Shown here piece after piece: positions 34,024 to 44,557 of a stretch of 64,000 nt of DNA. The stretch's first letter is position 1, and the number at the start of each line of letters is the position of its first letter. The stretch is from assembly GCA_963854835.1 (NCBI GenBank), contig OY978526.1, positions 47,777,640 through 47,841,639 of the forward strand, read 5' to 3'. The notes under the pieces are model-generated. The model was not told where the DNA came from. It saw only the letters and a list, made by a program, of their open reading frames with translations, and searched no databases. Source of the DNA: Megamerina dolium (lineage: Eukaryota > Arthropoda > Insecta > Diptera > Megamerinidae). The position numbers and the translations under genes were made by a program.

Positions 34024-35201
34024 CAAGGTGTGACAATTATGTATTAACTTCCTCTACTAACTGTCAAAATTTCATGGCATTTGGTTGACATTTAATGTTT
34101 ATTGGCATTCATTTTACAAAACACGTGTTCGTTTGATGTTGAAATTTTAACATGGAGTAAAGAGCGGTCATTAAATTCCACTCAAAAATTGATGCAGCAA
34201 GCGTATGGCGATGCTTGTTTATCAAGATCAAATGTTTTTATATGGCATAAACAGTTTGTGGATGGCAGAGAGTCGCTGGAAGATGAAATAAAAGAAGGAA
34301 GGCCAATTTCAGTGCGGACCCCGGAAGCGATCCAGAAAGTTCGAATGGAAAAGGCCTAAAACATCAACAGAGAAACTATCCGACTCATTCTTCACGAGGA
34401 TTTGGGCCAAACAAAGATCTGCGCGAGATTTGTTCCACACACATTGACCGAGGACCAACAATTAATGAGAGTCAGTCATTCTAGAGACATGGTTGCAGCT
34501 GCAGAAAATTATCTAAACTTCCTGAAAACAATTGTTACGGGTGATAAAACGGTGTTTCCAATACGATCCAGAAACCAAGCGTCAAAGTGCGGAATGGAAA
34601 TCAAAAACTCACCACAAGCCAAAAAGATACGAAAATTTCCATCAAAAATCAAAACAATGCTCATCACATTCTTCGATAGCAAAGGAATTATCCACAAAGA
34701 ATTTGTTCCAACTGGTCAAACAGTTACTTCCGCATGTTACCTCGAAGTTTTGAAGCGTGCGTTTGATATCCAGAATCCGTCGTGTTCGACCAGAATACCG
34801 CGATCCAAAAGCTTAGTCTCTGTTGCACGATAATGCACGGAGTCACACAGCACTCATTGTTCGTAAATTTTTGGCTCGGAATCAGGTCTGTGTGCTGAAT
34901 CACCCGCCGTATTCACCTGATTTGGCACCGTGCGACTTCTTTTTGTTCCCAAAACTGAAATTGAAGTTGAAAGGATGCTTTTTTGATAACATTCAGGCCA
35001 TACAATGGGCTTCAATGAGGGCACTGGAGGCAATTCCGAAAATTGAGCTGGAACACGCGTTTGAATTATTATTAAATCGATGTAACAAGTGTATAGAATC
35101 AGGAGGAGAATATTTTGAACAAATATACCGACAAATTAGCAGATATCGTGTTTTAATTGTGTTTTCTAGAGGCAGTCTTAATACATAATTGTTGCACCTT
35201 G
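34024..35201 (+). mobile_element. Mariner-like element with both TIRs (1178 bp)
   Basis: Ends are CAAGGTGTGACAATTATGTA (34024) and its near-complement TTGTTGCACCTTG (to 35201), each flanked by TA. The transposase is spread over three frames. N-terminus: HKQFVDGRESLEDEIKEGRP. First catalytic block: IVTGDKTVF. Then FDSKGIIHKEFVPTGQTV. Second block: LLHDNARSHTALI. Third: [15 protein letters not shown], which fits the D,D34D pattern. C-terminus: KCIESGGEYFE. Stops at about 34358 and frame changes near 34400, 34545 and 34800 inactivate it. Length and layout fit a full mariner. Confidence 0.88.
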
Positions 35202-35204
35202 TAT

Positions 35205-35830
35205 ATATAATATTATATTTTGCTCTAGTAAGCTTAATTCAATTTTTTCCTAGAATAGTTATTGTATATAGTGTGGTATGAAAATGTGACAACGTGCGAT
35301 AATTGGGCTTCCCTTGGACATTGAAAAAAGATGAAGATATTTTTCTGAGCAACAGTGTCGCTATATAAAAAATTATTTTATGAGGAGATCTTTTTGATGC
35401 AAACCTAAATATTGCACTAGTAGACAAATTTTGAAATTGTGGATTAAATAAATCACCGTTTTTGTTCAATTTAATATTTTGTGATTGAGTAAAGAAAAAA
35501 AAAGATACCTATGAAGAAAATCAATGGTAATGAAAAGTTGTGAATGGTTTAATGAAAGTGTCCGAATTACTTGCTTTATTCAATGAATTCGGTCAGCCGA
35601 ACGATATCCAATCGGCTTAAGTTTAAGTTTAAGTTAAGTTTAAAGACTGTATTACTGCATTTTGCTGCGCATTTCAGCCGTCAGGCAATATTATTTGTAA
35701 ATTGAATTTTTCTGATTTATTGCATTTTATAAGTGCAATATCTAAAATATATTTTTAATTATCGCAAGTTCAACTTTTTGAGGCCAAAGAATTATTACGG
35801 ATATTGTAAAAATATTGCTTAGGGAAATAA
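35205..35830. other. AT-rich interval without recognised feature
   Basis: No gene or repeat recognised. A short repeated TTAAGTTTAAG string lies near 35618-35645. Confidence 0.5.
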
Positions 35831-35839
35831 CAATATACA

Positions 35840-37080
35840 CCTAATTCTGTTTTTACACGGTAATTGGTTCCAGGAAAACCCGTGTAAAGACAATGATCGT
35901 ATGCAAAATAGGTGATTGGTTCCTTTGAACCATTGAAATTAGTGAAAAACACGGATTTTTTAAGAACAACTATTCAGGTGTATTTTATTCAATCACATAT
36001 ATAATGTGTTTTTACACAAGCATAGTTATTAAAGAAAAAAAGATATGCACTCTACTCTTAAAAGTAATGTAAAAAAAAATGTATGACAAGTTCAAGAATT
36101 AAAAACAATTATGTAAAACAGCTATTTTGTTAATAAAAAGAATAGGTTATTCAATTTTTAAGGTAAAAAGAAATTGAAAAAAAAATTTAAATGATAATCA
36201 TAAATACAGGAACATAAATTTAATTGCTGTCATCATCAGTTACTCGCATTCGCTTGCATCGAATGCGTATAAAATCGCTGGAATAATTTTGAACTGGACT
36301 TTCTCTTGCTCGTTCGGAATCTACATTTTTAACAGTGAACTCTGTTATGAGCCGTTGTTCGCCAATTGTTGCTACCTCTTTGTATAATTTTTTGTAACGA
36401 GCCATACAAGAATTCAGCTCACGTTGGAATTATGCAGCTCTTTCGACATTGGGATCGTTTGTGACGAAATGGTATCCTAATTTGTTTGCAAGTTGAAGTG
36501 GTTCTTGGATTAAATTTGCAGTAAGTTTAACAGGTTCTTCACTATCGCTGCTTTCTATAGCATCAGCATTCTGTGTAATAGCAAAATGTAATATTTCGTC
36601 TTCGCTAAGAACTTTATCGACCAACAGTTCATCAATGTCATCGAATACCAAGTCATCAAAATCCTCCCCACCAACGGTATGTGTCAAAGAAATTTAAATT
36701 CTAAGTCTTTTTCATTCATATATTTTCTAGTTTCTGGCACAAATTATTTAATGAACCATTTCCATTTTTTCCAAAACAGACCAGATTCTAATCTTTCTGA
36801 GCTTTCTGATCTCCAGAAGCAATCTCGCCCAGAAATCCTGTCAACCATCCTGTGCTTGCAGAAAATAAGTAGCTCTTATCAGGAGTTGATTGTGTAAAGG
36901 TAAACGGTTGTTCGTCTTTTATCATTTTATAAAACCTTAATGCTTGCTGTTTGATATTGTTTCCGTCTACGGGAATCCGTTTTTGTGCATTGTCTTCAAG
37001 CCATATTATGAGTGCTTTTTCCATTTTTTATTTAGTAGCATCTCTAGTGTATGATGAAGATTTAACAGATAGTTTCGTTC
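35840..37080 (-). mobile_element. Tigger/pogo-type element, internally deleted
   Basis: On the minus strand, 37024-36788 encodes a CENP-B/Tc5-type DNA-binding N-terminal domain: MEKALIIWLEDNAQKRIP, then NNIKQQALRFY, and GWLTGFL. Frames 36687-36430 and 36405-36220 give an acidic C-terminal tail (FDDIDELLVDKVLSEDEI). The whole DDE catalytic core expected between them is absent: only about 100 bp separate the two parts. Near 35860-35905 the string GGTTCCAGGAAAACCCGTG resembles the terminal region of Tigger elements. The domain reading is solid; the ends are approximate. Confidence 0.7.
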
Positions 37081-37154
37081 CAGAAATCACCGATTGCCTA
37101 ATTAATATTTAATTTTTTTTATAGTTTTTACTATGGCTTCGTTTAAACGAAGAC

Positions 37155-37346
37155 AGAGTTCTTTTTTAGAAGCTTTTTCATGGCAAATTGTTACTGCCGA
37201 AAGAATTGCCAATTGCTTGCCGACAGGTGGGTACCGTTCGAAAGAAAAATCTTTTTGATATTAAATTTGTTATGCATCAGCCGGGGATTGAATCACGACC
37301 TACAGATCAGAAGACCAACACACTAACCACTGAGCTACGGCACCCA
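37155..37346 (-). mobile_element. tRNA-derived SINE, 3'-truncated, minus strand
   Basis: The complement reads GGGTGCCGTAGCTCAGTGG, then TGATTCAATCCCCGG (B box) and the shared body. It stops after AAAAAAGAACTCTG at about 37155, losing the distal half. Confidence 0.85.
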
Positions 37347-37379
37347 CATAATGTTACCAATATCGAGTGAAAATTTAAT

Positions 37380-38550
37380 TTTTGATGATTTTTTTATGTA
37401 ACACTCAACATTTTAAGTATTCATGTTTGCAATCAAGACTATCAAGTTGTCAATTGTTTCATCATCCTCCAGGCGAGATTTACATAGTGTGTCCTCAATA
37501 TACCTCATCTTGTTGCAGGTGTAGTGTCTTTGGACATCTTACGATGGACACTTTTTGGAATGTTTTTGGGTCTCTTCTTCGTTCCATACATCGTTTGTTA
37601 AGGTAATTGTCCAATTTCGATTTGCTTTTTTATATATGTTTTGGTAAAGCCGATTTACGGACCAGGTGCTGAGAAGGGTCTGGAACTTTAGGACGTCTTG
37701 CATGGTCACAAATAATGCCTTCATGCTTTATCTTTATTATTATTTGTTTGTCATCTGCGTAACCCACCGTTGCACACAGAATTTAAATCCAGCAACAGCT
37801 CGCGTACCAATAATTGTGGCTTAACTATAACAAATAACGCAAATAACAAACTCGTAATACAAATTTGAAAAATGAAATAGAAAAGTCAATAAGTCCCTGA
37901 AAATTAAGATTCTTGATTTGTTTGCAAATGCGAGTCGGTGCTTCTCAATTTATTAAAAAGATTACGAAAAAACAAACAAACAAATTGTAATACGAAATAA
38001 AACGTCTATAATTTTTTGCATTTAATACTTTCTTTATATTTAATATAAGCCAAAGGCAACCCAGAAATGAAAGATCCAACAACCATACAGATATTTTGTA
38101 AACAACAAAACGCGAAGAAGTAGAAAGTCTGTCACCTTGCTATTGAATGAATATCGCCTCTTCCATTCTTTTTAGGCCGCAGCCATCTGCAGCTGGATTC
38201 ATCAAAATTTCATGTATTGAAAACGAATAGAACTCATTCATTTTTATCAGCCTAAATACTTTACATACTGAATGCTAGAAAAAAAGGAGTTCATCTTTTC
38301 AAAATTTAAATAAAAGAATTTAAAGTGAAAATGTCTTCATACTTTTACAGCTCTGGTTATAAAATACCCCAGCGAATTAGAGATCAGTATATGAATCGTA
38401 AGGGGTTTACATCGATTCAATTACAAGCAGTTTGCTCGAGTAATATGGAATTCATTTCAATTTCTTGTGGGTATCCTTAGTCGGTACATGATGAACGCGT
38501 GTTAGAAAATAGTCAGCTTTACGCCTATCATAATTAACCACCAAATGTCT
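37380..38550. other. AT-rich interval without recognised gene
   Basis: Short frames only (for example minus 37724-37539) with no recognised domain. The 3' part probably belongs to the Harbinger remnant that begins at 38555. Confidence 0.45.
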
Positions 38551-38554
38551 ACAA

Positions 38555-38725
38555 ATGTCGAATCAGCCCAATAGCTATCATAATGCCATACAAGAGAGTG
38601 AACCAACTTACAGCTAGGCAAAGAAAATTTAATGACCTGCACAGCAAAGCCCGCAGTATCGTCGAGTCAGCATTTGGTATGTTGAAACTTCGCTGGCGTT
38701 CTATTTTCGACAATATTTTATGATT
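38555..38725 (+). mobile_element. PIF/Harbinger transposase C-terminal fragment
   Basis: The frame reads [18 protein letters not shown], then [20 protein letters not shown]. This is the third-catalytic-residue block of DDE_Tnp_4-type (Harbinger) nucleases, with the glutamate in IVESAFG. The match stops where a Tc1-like element starts at 38746. No continuation was found after that element. Confidence 0.7.
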
Positions 38726-38745
38726 AAAAACTACGCTGTAGCATA

Positions 38746-40390
38746 CAGTGGCTCACAGCTTATTTCGTACAGTGTATATATTTTTATGTACATGGCTGTA
38801 ACATCGAAACTAAAAAACTTATCGATAAGTTTTGAATGTAGATGTCTGTGTATGTGTTTAGTAAACCTAATAAGAAAACGGGGAACCCCAAAAATTTTTC
38901 TTTTTGTTATGCAAGAGAGAAAAACTATTGATCAGCTGATTTTCAGCTCACATCTTATTTCGTACACAAACTTCAATGTAAGTAAGTTTCATTCTGCCGC
39001 GCAGTTACAAAGTTTTTTTGAATTGTATGACTTTTTGGACCTTTTTAACTATTATAACAATTTTTATTATTATTATTTTAAATAGTTAAAGTGCTGTAAA
39101 TTAAACATTTAGCTTTATGGGTCATCGTACAACGATGGAACAGCGTAAACTGGTAATTAACCATTTTAGGAAAGGTCAGAGTGTGCGAAAAATTGCTGAA
39201 ATGACAAATTTAAGTGCCTCAACTGTCCAATACATCATTCAACGCTTCGTTCGCGAAAATCGGTTGGAGAACAAGGGCAGAGAAGCACCTAATAAGATTT
39301 TCAACGCATCAGACGAGCGTTATATTGTACGAAAAATTAAGAAAAATCCAAAGTTATCCGCTCCGAAGTTGGCTGCAGAGGTTCAGCGTGAAATAGGAAA
39401 ATCATCCAGTGCTGAAACTGTCCGACGTGTGCTGCGCAATCATGACTTGAACGGTCGAGTAGCCCGAAAGAAACCATTCATTTCGAAAATGAATATACAA
39501 CGCCGACTTGACTTCGCCAAAGAGCATATTATTAATACTCCTGCGTTCTGGAATACCGTTATTTTCGCGGATGAGTCTAAGTTTAATATTTTTGGCTCGG
39601 ACGGAATGTCATATGTTTGGCGTAAAGCTAATACCGAGCTAAACAAGGAGAACCTTAAGCCCACAGTGAAGCATGGTGGCGGTAGCGTGATGGTTTGGGC
39701 CTGTATGTCAGCAGCCGGAGTAGGTGAATTGGTTTTTATTGAGGGAACAATGGACAAAATGAAGTACCTCGAGATTCTGAAAAACAATTTACTTCAAAGT
39801 GCAGACAAACTGGGTTTGCGGGAAGAATTTCGGTATTACCAAGATAATGACCCAAAACATAAATCTGGGATTGTGCAATCTTGGCTTATTTGAACTGCTC
39901 ACACTTGATGTCTCCACCACCACAGTCACCTGACATGAATGTGATTGAAAATCTTTAGTCTATTTTGGACAATAAAATAAGAACATACAAGATTTCTAAT
40001 AAGCAAGACCTAAAGAAGGTACTGATGGAGGAATGGAAAAAAATCACACCAGACATCACTCAAAAATTGGTGGATTCAATGCCAAGTAGACTCCAGGCTG
40101 TCATTAACGCTAAGGGATGTCAACTAAATATTAAAATCAACTTACTTTGTTTTTAGTTTGAACTTAAAGAGACTGTACGAAATAAGCTGTGACATGAATT
40201 TTCCTATTTTTTTCTTATTTTATTTTTTTATAGTGTCAAACACTAAAATTTTGAAAAAGTAAATTTTGGAAAATAAAAAACAAACCTTCCTTTCAAAAAT
40301 GGCATTTATATTTTGTTCAAATTTTTGCTATATTAGGAATTACGACTGCAGCAATTTTTAAACTGTCACTGTACGAAATAAGCTACAAAA
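38746..40390 (+). mobile_element. Tc1-like IR/DR element
   Basis: A repeated motif CAGCTTATTTCGTACAGTG occurs four times. The left outer copy is at about 38757-38775 and a variant left inner copy at 38949-38967. Inverted, the right inner copy is at about 40170-40190 and the right outer at 40369-40388. This is the IR/DR arrangement of Tc1-like elements. The left end follows TA at 38744-38745. The right outer end is degraded past GTACGAAATAAGCT, so the exact end and TA are unclear. Confidence 0.85.
39117..40155 (+). pseudogene. Tc1-like transposase, frameshifted near its end
   Basis: The ATG at 39117 starts a 258-residue frame. Paired-type DNA-binding region: TMEQRKLVINHFRKGQS, VRKIAEMTNLSASTVQYII, and a second helix set around KLSAPKLAAEVQREIGKS. 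Catalytic core: VIFADESKFNIFG (first D), VKHGGGSVMVWACM and YYQDNDPKHKSG (second D). A stop at 39891-39893 and another near 39956 precede SPPPQSPDMNVIENL, the third (E) block, which is out of frame. The rest continues at 39965-40156 (DNKIRTYKISNKQ). One frameshift and one stop separate this from a full protein of about 340 residues. Confidence 0.9.
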
Positions 40391-40399
40391 TGAATTAAC

Positions 40400-41380
40400 A
40401 AAATTACAATTACAATTAACAGAATTACAAAATGAATTAACGTGGATCTCGACGGGACTTTTTTTCCTGCACCATTAAAATTTAACATGTTCAATTTTTT
40501 CATATTTTATAGTGGTAATTTTGAATCACTCTTAACTGAATGTTGTAACTGTTATTTCAAACGTTATAAACTTCAAAAATTCTATGATATATTTCAATAA
40601 CAGCAAACAATAAGTAAGTATATTTTAAGACGGAATTATAGTGACTTTTCCTTTTAATCATGGATTTTTAGTTTTATGAAATTTGGTCGATTTTGACAAG
40701 CTGTGACACGCCCATGGTGAGATCTTTTTCAATTTTTTCATGAATACTATTGAACTTGACTATTTCCTGAAAGTAATACCACATTCATCAAAATCGATGA
40801 CCCAAAATTTTCGTTTATTTCCACTAGTCGACGGACTGAGCGATGGACTGCTTTTGTTTTGGTACTTCAGTACTATTATTGTTGTTGTTATGCTTATATT
40901 TAATTCATCAACATATAGAGCTTTCCATAAAATTTAAAAAATGGGATTTTTCTATTTTTTTCTTTTTTTTATAAAAATGGCATTTCCAGATATGGTATTC
41001 GGTGAAATATAAACTCATCCTTTAGCATTAATTAAAATAAAGAATTCGTTGTCTATTTTGATTTTTTTATATAAAAATTGTAATTTGGTGCATTCCGGAT
41101 AAACTTAGTAACATTGTAGTTTAGTACTAAATATTTTATGTGTTCATTTTTTATTTAAACGTCAACTTCCTATAGGTATTCCCAAAGCGTTTTAAAAACA
41201 CAGATTTCACTTCCCCTTAATATACGGTATATACGAGTACACTAAAGCTATATGTGATACAATAGAGAAAAAGGTATATTGTTAATTGCCCTAGAATATT
41301 CAAGCCGTTAGCACAACAGCAATTCGTACATATACTATTGACAATTAGAAACTTTAGTTATTCTGTAATTGTAAAATATA
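40400..41380. other. AT-rich interval without recognised gene
   Basis: Short frames only (for example 40740-40937, no known domain). No repeats were recognised. Confidence 0.5.
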
Positions 41381-41384
41381 CGTA

Positions 41385-42942
41385 CAGTGACGGACTGAAG
41401 TCTACATACAGCTATAGTTTTTCTTGTTTTCTAGAAAGTGTGTATTAAATGGAAAAACAAATTATGCAGTTTTTTTCAAGATGTATATTTATTTATTAAA
41501 AACCAAAACTTAAATTAATTCATTAGCTTCATAAGGAAAAAATTCATAAAACAATAAAAAAGTAGTGTGACAAAAGTCTACATACAGCTCATCTGGTTAA
41601 AAAAAATACAAAGCAAGCGCTGATAAAATAGCTGCGAAATACCGTTATTTGAAATTTTCTTTTCACTTAATGTAGTAGCAAACTTTCAGTTTGTGTTTGG
41701 TTTTTGTCCTAGTCGAATCGATAATACAATGGGCTCGAGCAAAGAAATATCTTCCGATTTAAGAAAATTGATCTTGCAACACAGACAAGAAAACAAATCG
41801 TACGCTGAAATTGCGAAAATAGTAAATTTAAGTCGAGCAACAGTACAAACGATTGTTAATAACTACAATGATACTGATTCGTACGAAAGTAAAGCGCGAA
41901 CAGTTCGTCCGAAGAAGTTTTCTACTAGGGTTCTACTATTCCATTTTGAAAGAAGTAAACAAAAAACCGAGAATAAGTGGTCCGAACATATTGCTGATGT
42001 ATCCATAAATAGAGTGCATCCAAGAACTGTCGCGAGAGCTCTTAACCAAACGAATTTTTCAAAAGAACGCCGCGTAAAAAACCACTAATATTACAAAAAA
42101 ATCGCCGTCTTCGACTTGAGTTTGCGCGAGCGCATATTGACAAAGGAATGGATATCTGGTCTAATGTTTTATTTACTGACTAGTTTAAGTACAATATATT
42201 TGGTAGTGATGGCCGAGGAACGCTGATATGCAACTCAAAAACTTGTTACGAACTGTCAAGCACGGCGGGGGCAACGTAATTGTTTGTGGAGCTTTAGCAG
42301 CAACTGGCGTCAAAAAGATGGCATTTGTGGAAGAAAATATGGATCGATTTCAATATAAAAGGATTTTGGCGTAACATCTAAAGCCATCGGTGGAATGCTT
42401 GGGTCTTGGTGAACGTTGGATTTTCCAACAAGACAATGATCACAAGCATACCGCACTAATTGTCAGGGAATGGCTTCTATATTATGCACCCAGACAGCTT
42501 TATTCACCCCCGCAAAGTCCGGATTTAAATCCTATTGAGCATGTTTGGGAACTTCTACAGCGTAAACTTAGACAACGTCGCATAACCTTTGCGAGGTATT
42601 CAATTTGGTTGCAACAATGCCGCGACGCCTGCAAGCAATGATAGATAACGGTGGTGGACCTACCAAATACTAAAAGTGTTCAAAGCCGCTACATTTAAAA
42701 CTAATGAATTATTTTTTGTTGACTTCCAGACTTTTTCCATACTGTATGTAGACTTTTGTCATACTATTTTTTTTTGTTTTATGAATTTTTTCGTTTTGAA
42801 GCTAATGAAATGATTTAAGTTTTGTTTTTTTATGAATAAATAAACATCTGGAAAAAACTGCATCATTAGTTTTTCAATTTAATACATTCTTTCTAGAAAA
42901 TAAGAGAAACTGTTGCTATATGTAGACTTTAGTCCGTCACTG
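41385..42942 (+). mobile_element. Tc1-like IR/DR element with TA target sites (1558 bp)
   Basis: It starts CAGTGACGGACTGAAGTCTA at 41385 and ends with the near-complement ...TAGTCCGTCACTG at 42942, flanked by TA (41383-41384, 42943-42944). The inverted repeats extend over about 75 bp. Inner copies of ACAAAAGTCTACATACAGC at about 41569 and GTAGACTTTTGTCATAC at 42747 give the IR/DR layout. The element is complete at both ends; only the transposase is damaged. Confidence 0.93.
41729..42650 (+). pseudogene. Tc1-like transposase, multiple lesions
   Basis: The N-terminus MGSSKEISSDLRKLILQHRQ has a helix-turn-helix SYAEIAKIVNLSRATVQTIV and runs open to 42088. Beyond a frame change the catalytic core follows. 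DIWSNVLFTD is followed by a stop where the expected E of DES/DEC lies. Then come VKHGGGNVIV, FQQDNDHKHTALI and SPPQSPDLNPIEHVWELL, giving the D,D34E residues apart from the damaged neighbour of the first D. Further stops occur near 42225 and 42374. The C-terminus is shortened. Confidence 0.88.
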
Positions 42943-42944
42943 TA

Positions 42945-43640
42945 TGTATCTAGAATATGCATAATTGTATTTGATTTGAATGTCTTCATTACACAGTTTT
43001 ACAGTGTTTATGAACGTTTTAAATGTAGTTGTAGTTGAGGTTGTAAGTCTGGTCGAGCACAGCATAAAACTACTGTACACTTTTTATCACCCTCATATTC
43101 TCGATTTATCATTAAAATTCTGTTTTAATTACGGAGCGATTAAATTTTATAACAATACCACAATATACATTCATAACAATTACAAAACTATTCACAAATA
43201 TGTTTGCAAAATCAAGAGGATTAAACATAGTTGTAAAAACAAAAATCCCACGTTTTAAAAATGATATTGTATGTATGTCATTATCCTGTGTACTATTAAT
43301 ATTTTCAGCAGATCAGTGTCTCCATTTTGTTAAATTTCCATAATATATTAAATATAATAGATAATATATTTACAATTTTTACCATCCATTACTATCAGTT
43401 GATGTTACCAGGCGATGATCAAGGGATAGATCACCTTTATCGGCGATCTCATTTTAAAATTATAATATAACAGAGACAGATTAACTTGCATTCATTTTTC
43501 TTTCTCACAAATCAAATTTGCACTTAAGTTTACTGTAGTTAGAGGACCTTTTCTAATTGCTTTAACAACACTTTATTTAGGTTAAGTTGACTCACTAAAC
43601 CCAAATAAGGCCCATCGTGATGCTGAGCCAACCAACTAAC
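42945..43640. other. AT-rich interval without recognised gene
   Basis: Nothing recognised apart from short frames. Confidence 0.5.
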
Positions 43641-44469
43641 CCAAAGCCAGCCCACTGTATTAAAAGTAGTTTATTGTGCACGCTATGTGGCTAGTTCTGC
43701 TTGCTATGTGCTTGCACCTTCGTTTTTCAATGGAGGTCCGCCACGTAGCGACCACCTGGCAACGCCTTCCTGGCACCCACTGGGAGGTGTCGAAAACCTC
43801 CTCAGTTAGAGGTTGTGCGTTGGGCTTGGGACCCACCATATCGGATAAGGACTACCACGATTTACGGCTATGCACCTGGATTGTCCGGTCCCTCTATAGC
43901 AAATTAGATGTACTCGACAAATGTAAGACTGACATCTCCGTACTTCAGGAAAAGCGACGGATGGGATAGGGTTGCTATAAAAGAGTATGCGGGAATATCT
44001 ATTACAATTGCCATGAGGAGGGTCACAAACTCGAATGTGAATTTGTTGTCAGGAAGAGACTACGACATCTTGTCTCATGGTTCACACCAATGAAGGCAAT
44101 AATTCAGTCTCCACCAGAACACTTCCAATAGCGAAATGATAATTAGTAGTACCAGATTTCAGCATCTCGACGTCCATAAAGCGTCGTGACTGTCTCCGGA
44201 TCAACGAACGAAGAACCAAATTGATCACATGATACACAGCGGACACACAGTAAACGCAGAGTGGAGACATATATTCCACTCCATGACTACTGCTGCCATG
44301 GAGGTAATCGGTTTCTAACGGCCTCTGAGAAATGAGTGGTATAATCAGGAGTGTCGCGAGAATACCGCAGAGAAAGAAAAACCCTGCACGTGCTACGCGA
44401 GCTGTTAAGAGAGAAGAGGGGCGCGGAGAGATACCATTTCAGCCACAAGAAGACAGAACAAGAAAGAGT

Positions 44470-44471
<2 letters not shown>
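43640..44471 (+). mobile_element. RTE-like LINE, endonuclease part (outermost element of a nest)
   Basis: The frame reads DLRLCTWIVRSLYSKLDVL and KTDISVLQEKRRMG, the start of an APE-type endonuclease. Frame-shifted blocks follow near 44150-44200, including QRTKNQIDHM (the D...R.QIDHV motif of this endonuclease type). A basic Arg/Glu-rich linker ends near 44470. The same proteins occur widely in insect genomes, often annotated as craniofacial development protein 2-like. A LOA-like LINE interrupts it, and it resumes at 49390. The clade name RTE is my best guess. Confidence 0.65.

Positions 44472-44505
<34 letters not shown>
44472..44505. repeat. (ATT)n tail of LOA-like LINE
   Basis: About eleven ATT units. 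The position directly after the LINE 3' UTR identifies it as the LINE tail rather than an independent microsatellite. Confidence 0.85.
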
Positions 44506-44506
<1 letters not shown>

Positions 44507-44557
44507 GGCTATGAAGCACCGCGACCTGAAGATGTTTTGTGCAGCCTTATTCCCTAA

